From positions 1,798,001-1,862,000 of the forward strand of contig NZ_CP126238.1 in assembly GCF_044792555.1 (NCBI RefSeq): a stretch of DNA of 64,000 nucleotides, written 5' to 3'. The notes beneath the pieces were generated by a model. That model was not told where the DNA came from. It made no database searches and worked only from the letters and a program-made list of their open reading frames with translations. Origin of the DNA: Alicycliphilus denitrificans_A (GTDB taxonomy: Bacteria > Pseudomonadota > Gammaproteobacteria > Burkholderiales > Burkholderiaceae_C). The position numbers were made by a program, and so were the translations under genes. Position 1 is the first letter of the stretch. Every line of letters begins with the position of its first letter. Of this stretch, positions 60,607-64,000 are shown piece by piece.

Positions 60607-61941
60607 ATGCCACCCACTACCACCCCTTCCGTGACCTGGCGCGCGCACCTGAGTTTGCTGCTGCTGGCCCTGGTCTATATCTTTTCCTTCATCGACCGGC
60701 AGGTCATCGCCGTGCTGATCGAGCCGATCAAGCATGAGTTTGGCGCCACCGATACGCAAATGGGCCTGCTCAGCGGCCTGGCCTTTGGCCTGCTGTATGC
60801 CGTGCTGGGCGTGCCGGTGGGCAAGCTTGCAGACAAATACAACCGGCGCAACATCATTGCCGTGTGCTGCGGCCTGTGGAGCTTGGCAACCCTGGCCTGC
60901 GGCGTGGCGGTGCAGTTCTGGCAGCTGCTGCTGGCGCGCATGTCGGTGGCCGTTGGCGAGGCCGGAGGCATGGCGCCGTCGATCTCGGTGGTGTCCGACC
61001 TCTACCCCAAGGAGCGCCGCTCGCTGGCCATCAGCCTGTTCATGATGGGGCCGCATTTCGGCGTGCTGATCGGCCTGGCCCTTGGTGCCTGGATCGCCCA
61101 GCACTACGGCTGGCGCCAGACCTTTGCGGCGTTTGGCATACCTGGCATGGTGTTGGCGCTGCTGGTGTGGTGGTGGGTGATCGAGCCCCGGCGCGGTGCG
61201 TTCGAGGCCCAGCCCGTGCAGGCCGCAGAGCCGGTGCGCGAGTCGCTGGCGCAGCAGGTGGGGCGCCTGTTGAAGATGACGGCATTTCGCCGCCTGGCGC
61301 TGGCTTGCGGTTTTGCGGGCCTGGCCGGCTACGGCTATGGGGTGTGGACACCGAGCTTTCTGGTGCGCACCCATGGCTTGACCCTGGCGCAGGCGGGCCT
61401 GCTGTTTGGCGTGGCCAGCGGCTTAGGTGCGGTGCTGGGCTCGCTGTTCGCGGGCTGGCTGTGCGACCGGATGGTGCGCCGCAGCGAGCGTTGGCAACTG
61501 GGCTTGCCGGCGCTGGGCATGCTGCTGGCCCTGCCATGCGCCCTGGGGTTCATTTTGTGGCCCGAGGGAGGGCATTGGATGCTGGGCAGCCTGCGCGTGC
61601 CGCACGCGATGGTGTTTGCACCGATCTTTGCCTTTTTTGCCAGCTGGTGGCCCGCGCTGTCGTACAGCGCCATCAGCCAGATGGTGGGCGCTTCCGAGCG
61701 CGCCGTGGCCGTGGCCCTGCTGAACTTCTTCATCACCTTGGTTGGCAGCGGCTTCGGCCCGCTGGTGACGGGGGTGCTCAGCGACCTGCTGCTGCCCAGC
61801 TTTGGCGATAGCGCCTTGCGCTGGGCCCTGGTGTGCCTGATGAGCCTGATGCTGCCCAGCGCCTTGTGGATGCTGGGGACCGTGCGGCCCTATATCGCGC
61901 GCCGCAAGTCCATGGCAGCGGCACAGCCTGTGGCTGCTTGA
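60607..61941 (+). CDS. Major facilitator superfamily transporter
   Basis: 444 aa with about twelve transmembrane helices. YIFSFIDRQVIAVLIEPIKHEFGATDTQMGLLSGLAFGLLYAVLGVPVGKLADKYNRR carries the MFS motif between helices 2 and 3; RMSVAVGEAGGMAPSISVVSDLYPKERR is typical of the spinster/aromatic-acid-like carriers. The start ATG at 60607 is preceded by operator C. It heads a run MFS-SDR-Rieske oxygenase and likely imports the pathway substrate or an analogue. Confidence 0.88.
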   Translation: MPPTTTPSVTWRAHLSLLLLALVYIFSFIDRQVIAVLIEPIKHEFGATDTQMGLLSGLAFGLLYAVLGVPVGKLADKYNRRNIIAVCCGLWSLATLACGVAVQFWQLLLARMSVAVGEAGGMAPSISVVSDLYPKERRSLAISLFMMGPHFGVLIGLALGAWIAQHYGWRQTFAAFGIPGMVLALLVWWWVIEPRRGAFEAQPVQAAEPVRESLAQQVGRLLKMTAFRRLALACGFAGLAGYGYGVWTPSFLVRTHGLTLAQAGLLFGVASGLGAVLGSLFAGWLCDRMVRRSERWQLGLPALGMLLALPCALGFILWPEGGHWMLGSLRVPHAMVFAPIFAFFASWWPALSYSAISQMVGASERAVAVALLNFFITLVGSGFGPLVTGVLSDLLLPSFGDSALRWALVCLMSLMLPSALWMLGTVRPYIARRKSMAAAQPVAA

Positions 61942-61951
61942 GCGGGGCGGC

Positions 61952-62836
61952 ATGATGATCGACGCTACGACAAGTCCCGTGGTCCTGGTGACAGGTGCCA
62001 GCCGGGGCATAGGTGCGGCCACTGCGGTGGCCTTTGGCCGGGCAGGCTGGCGCGTAGCCATCACGGCGCGTACACAAACCGAGGGCCAGGCACTGGAGCA
62101 CCAATTGCGCCGCCCCGATGGCGCCCTGCTCGGGGGCAGCCTGGCCACCACGGCACAGGCCGTGCAGGCCGCGGGGGCGCAGGTGTTTGCGCATGCCATG
62201 GATCTGATGGACAAGGCCTCGCTTGATCGCGCGCTGGACGCGGTGCTGGCGCACTACGGGCGCATTGATCTGCTCATCAACAACGCCGTCTACCAGGACC
62301 GCGAGATGAACGCGCTGCTGCTGGACCTGGAAGACGACATGCTGGAACGCACCCTGCAGGGCAATGTGCTGGCGCCGTTTCACCTCACGCGCCGCCTGCT
62401 GCCCCGGATGCTGGCGCAAGGCGGCGGGCAGGTCATCAACATGTGCTCTGGCGCCGGCCAGTACGACCCGCCGCTGCCCGCCGACCAGGGGGGCTGGGGC
62501 TTTGCCTACGGCGCGTCCAAGGCGGGGCTGATCCGCCTGGCAGGCTGCATCAACCGCGAGCTGGGCAAGCAGGGCCTGCGCGCCTACAGCGCCAACCCGG
62601 GTGTGGTCTCGACCGAAGCCGTCACCGCCACGCTGGGCGACGGCGGCATGCTGGCCCAGCGCTATGGCGCCGTGATGCCCGAGGCCATCGCCCAGTCCCT
62701 GCTGTGGCTGGCCACCGCCCCTGGGGCACCGGCCTATGCCAAGGGCAAGGGCATGCTGGAGCTGCAGCAGATCGCCCGTGAGCAGGGCTTTTCTCCGGCC
62801 GCTGCCACCGCTTCATCGTCCAAACAGGGGATGTGA
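61952..62836 (+). CDS. Short-chain dehydrogenase/reductase
   Basis: 294 aa. VVLVTGASRGIGAATAVAFGRAGWRVAITART, INNAVYQDREMNAL, catalytic Ser in NMCSGAGQYDPP and FAYGASKAGL (Tyr-x3-Lys) place it in the SDR superfamily, with an insertion of ~20 residues after strand 2 (LRRPDGALLGGSLATTAQAV). Cofactor specificity looks NADP-like (ART). It starts 10 bp after the MFS gene. The end of the gene overlaps putative operator D, 60 bp before the Rieske gene. Confidence 0.85.
   Translation: MMIDATTSPVVLVTGASRGIGAATAVAFGRAGWRVAITARTQTEGQALEHQLRRPDGALLGGSLATTAQAVQAAGAQVFAHAMDLMDKASLDRALDAVLAHYGRIDLLINNAVYQDREMNALLLDLEDDMLERTLQGNVLAPFHLTRRLLPRMLAQGGGQVINMCSGAGQYDPPLPADQGGWGFAYGASKAGLIRLAGCINRELGKQGLRAYSANPGVVSTEAVTATLGDGGMLAQRYGAVMPEAIAQSLLWLATAPGAPAYAKGKGMLELQQIAREQGFSPAAATASSSKQGM
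62814..62833. promoter_or_regulatory. Putative operator D upstream of the Rieske oxygenase
   Basis: CATCGTC (62814-62820), CAAACA, GGGGATG (62827-62833). It shares CATCGTCCAAA with site C and sits at the very end of the SDR gene, 61 bp before the Rieske start. Part of the match could be coding coincidence. Confidence 0.35.
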
Positions 62837-62894
62837 AATGCCTCTTTGAGGTCGAAGATCACTCCACCATCCCATTCACAAGGAGACTGTTGAT

Positions 62895-63995
62895 ATGGCA
62901 ACGACGAAAGACTACCGGCTGGGCGAATTCACCTTCCCGCGCGGCTGGTTCATGATCGCCGAGTCCACCGAGCTGGATACCTACAAGCCCCTGGCGGTGC
63001 GCTTTTTCGGCAAGGACTTTGCGCTGTACCGGGGCCGTACCTCGGGCCGCGTGATCCTGCTGGACGCCTATTGCCCGCACATGAAGACCCACCTGGCGGC
63101 GCCCAACACCACGAGCTATGTGGTGATCGACGGCCAGGGCACGAACATCGACGGCGACGGCCTGCGCTGCCCCTACCACGCCTGGCGCTTCGGCCCCGAT
63201 GGCAAGTGCGACGACATCCCCTACCACCAGGGCGCCATCCCGGCATCGGCCTGCGTGAAGAGCTGGACCGTGGTCGAGAGCCTGGGTGCCGTCTGGGTCT
63301 GGCACGACCCCGAGGGGGGCGATCCCGAGTGGAACCACCCCAGCCTGCCCGTGTGGGAAGACCCCGCCTGGGTGCGCCCCAAGTGGGACCACCTGGGCAT
63401 GCTGAACCAGCATCCGCAGGAAATCGTCGACAATATTTGTGACTACGGACACCTGAGCCCCATTCACGGTTCCACCGTCGAGCGCTATGAGAACGAGTTC
63501 CAGGGCATCCATGCCATCCAGCGCCAGTGTGGTGGCCACCGTACGCTGGTGACGGCGGACGGCGTCAGTCCCGACCTGCACACCGTCACCACCTACCACG
63601 GCCCAGGGCTGCTGATGTCGCACCTGACGGGCATGGAGGAGTCCTACATGCTGATTGCCCACACCCCGGTGGACGACGGCACGATCAAGGTTTGGCACGC
63701 GGTGGTGGTCAAGTCGCCCAGCGGCTCGGCCGTGGCCACCAAGACCGACCAGATTGCCGCAGCCCAGTTCCAGAACACCGTGCTGCTGTCCTTCCTGCAG
63801 GACATGGAGGTGTGGAACCACAAGGCGCCCTGCCTCAATGGCTTGTTCATCCCCAGCGATGGGCCCTTCATGAAGGCGCGCATCTGGTACAAGCAGTTCT
63901 ACAACCCGCGTGCCAAGAAACAGGAATACCTTGACCAGTGCGAGGGTGTGTACATTCCCAAGGGCGCCACGGCGTATAGCCAGGCGGCTGTATGA
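62895..63995 (+). CDS. KshA-like Rieske non-heme iron oxygenase
   Basis: 366 aa. The Rieske cluster uses Cys60, His62 (YCPHMKTHL), Cys92 and His95 (CPYHAWRF). The mononuclear iron site is N-x2-D183-x2-H186-x4-H191 in DNICDYGHLSPIHG. The fold start FPRGWFMIAESTELDTYKPLAVRFFGKD and PHAWRF-like segments are closest in feel to 3-ketosteroid 9-alpha-hydroxylases (KshA). The loop between the cluster ligands is 29 residues, about 12 longer than usual. No ferredoxin reductase is in the window. AAGGAG precedes the ATG by 11 nt. Confidence 0.87.
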   Translation: MATTKDYRLGEFTFPRGWFMIAESTELDTYKPLAVRFFGKDFALYRGRTSGRVILLDAYCPHMKTHLAAPNTTSYVVIDGQGTNIDGDGLRCPYHAWRFGPDGKCDDIPYHQGAIPASACVKSWTVVESLGAVWVWHDPEGGDPEWNHPSLPVWEDPAWVRPKWDHLGMLNQHPQEIVDNICDYGHLSPIHGSTVERYENEFQGIHAIQRQCGGHRTLVTADGVSPDLHTVTTYHGPGLLMSHLTGMEESYMLIAHTPVDDGTIKVWHAVVVKSPSGSAVATKTDQIAAAQFQNTVLLSFLQDMEVWNHKAPCLNGLFIPSDGPFMKARIWYKQFYNPRAKKQEYLDQCEGVYIPKGATAYSQAAV

Positions 63996-64000
63996 GGTGA

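Overview
The window is high-GC DNA (about two thirds G+C by eye) with the gene order of a betaproteobacterium of the order Burkholderiales, most likely family Comamonadaceae (Acidovorax/Alicycliphilus/Comamonas-like). Evidence for this is the rpsB-tsf-pyrH-frr-uppS-cdsA-dxr-rseP-bamA-skp-lpxD-fabZ-lpxA-lpxB-rnhB run, the overall protein flavour, and a dispersed short AT-rich hairpin repeat of a kind I associate with this family. Species is not determinable by eye.

Layout. (1) 1-10.1 kb: a catabolic block resembling bacterial steroid A/B-ring degradation. It holds a KstD-like flavoprotein (cut by the window edge), an HsaA-like flavin monooxygenase, its flavin reductase, an HsaD-like C-C hydrolase, the hydratase/acetaldehyde dehydrogenase/aldolase trio, and a DUF35-MaoC fusion beside an Ltp-like thiolase fold protein. 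The acetaldehyde dehydrogenase is broken by a 2-nt insertion. (2) 10.2-17 kb: an M14 peptidase lipoprotein, a RhlE-type helicase, ettA and a P1-family peptidase. (3) 17-22.1 kb: a metal-handling island with DUF411, a cupredoxin, a His/Cys-rich small protein, YitT, DUF3703, a P1B ATPase and a divergent MerR regulator with a textbook 19-bp-spacer promoter. (4) 22.1-31.2 kb: transporters. These are an MsbA-like ABC exporter, a CrcB fluoride channel with DUF190, an MlaE/MCE/lipoprotein set without its ATPase, a DevBCA-like exporter and a low-GC membrane protein. (5) 31.5-35.7 kb: nnr, a DadA-like oxidase and an amidase. (6) 35.7-51.6 kb: the translation, isoprenoid, outer-membrane and lipid A core, then an RNA methyltransferase, an SSB-like protein and tRNA-Thr(CGT). 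(7) 51.6-57.7 kb: fbp, pepN, prfB (with its programmed frameshift) and meso-diaminopimelate dehydrogenase. (8) 58.1-64 kb: a second catabolic block with a small protein, two SDRs, a coniferyl-type aldehyde dehydrogenase, an MFS transporter and a KshA-like Rieske oxygenase.

How the parts connect. The two catabolic blocks lie about 48 kb apart. Upstream regions in both carry a similar dyad, CATCGTC-N6-GACGATG-like, at four places. I infer one regulon. The chemistry encoded (dehydrogenation, Rieske hydroxylation, flavin-dependent hydroxylation, hydrolysis after ring cleavage, then pyruvate/acetyl-CoA release) fits ring degradation of a steroid or steroid-like polycyclic compound. An extradiol dioxygenase and a Rieske reductase are absent from the window and must lie elsewhere.

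The most unusual non-gene signal is the dispersed hairpin repeat: about 12 copies, five of them inside reading frames, including one that forms a signal peptide and one that supplies a stop codon.
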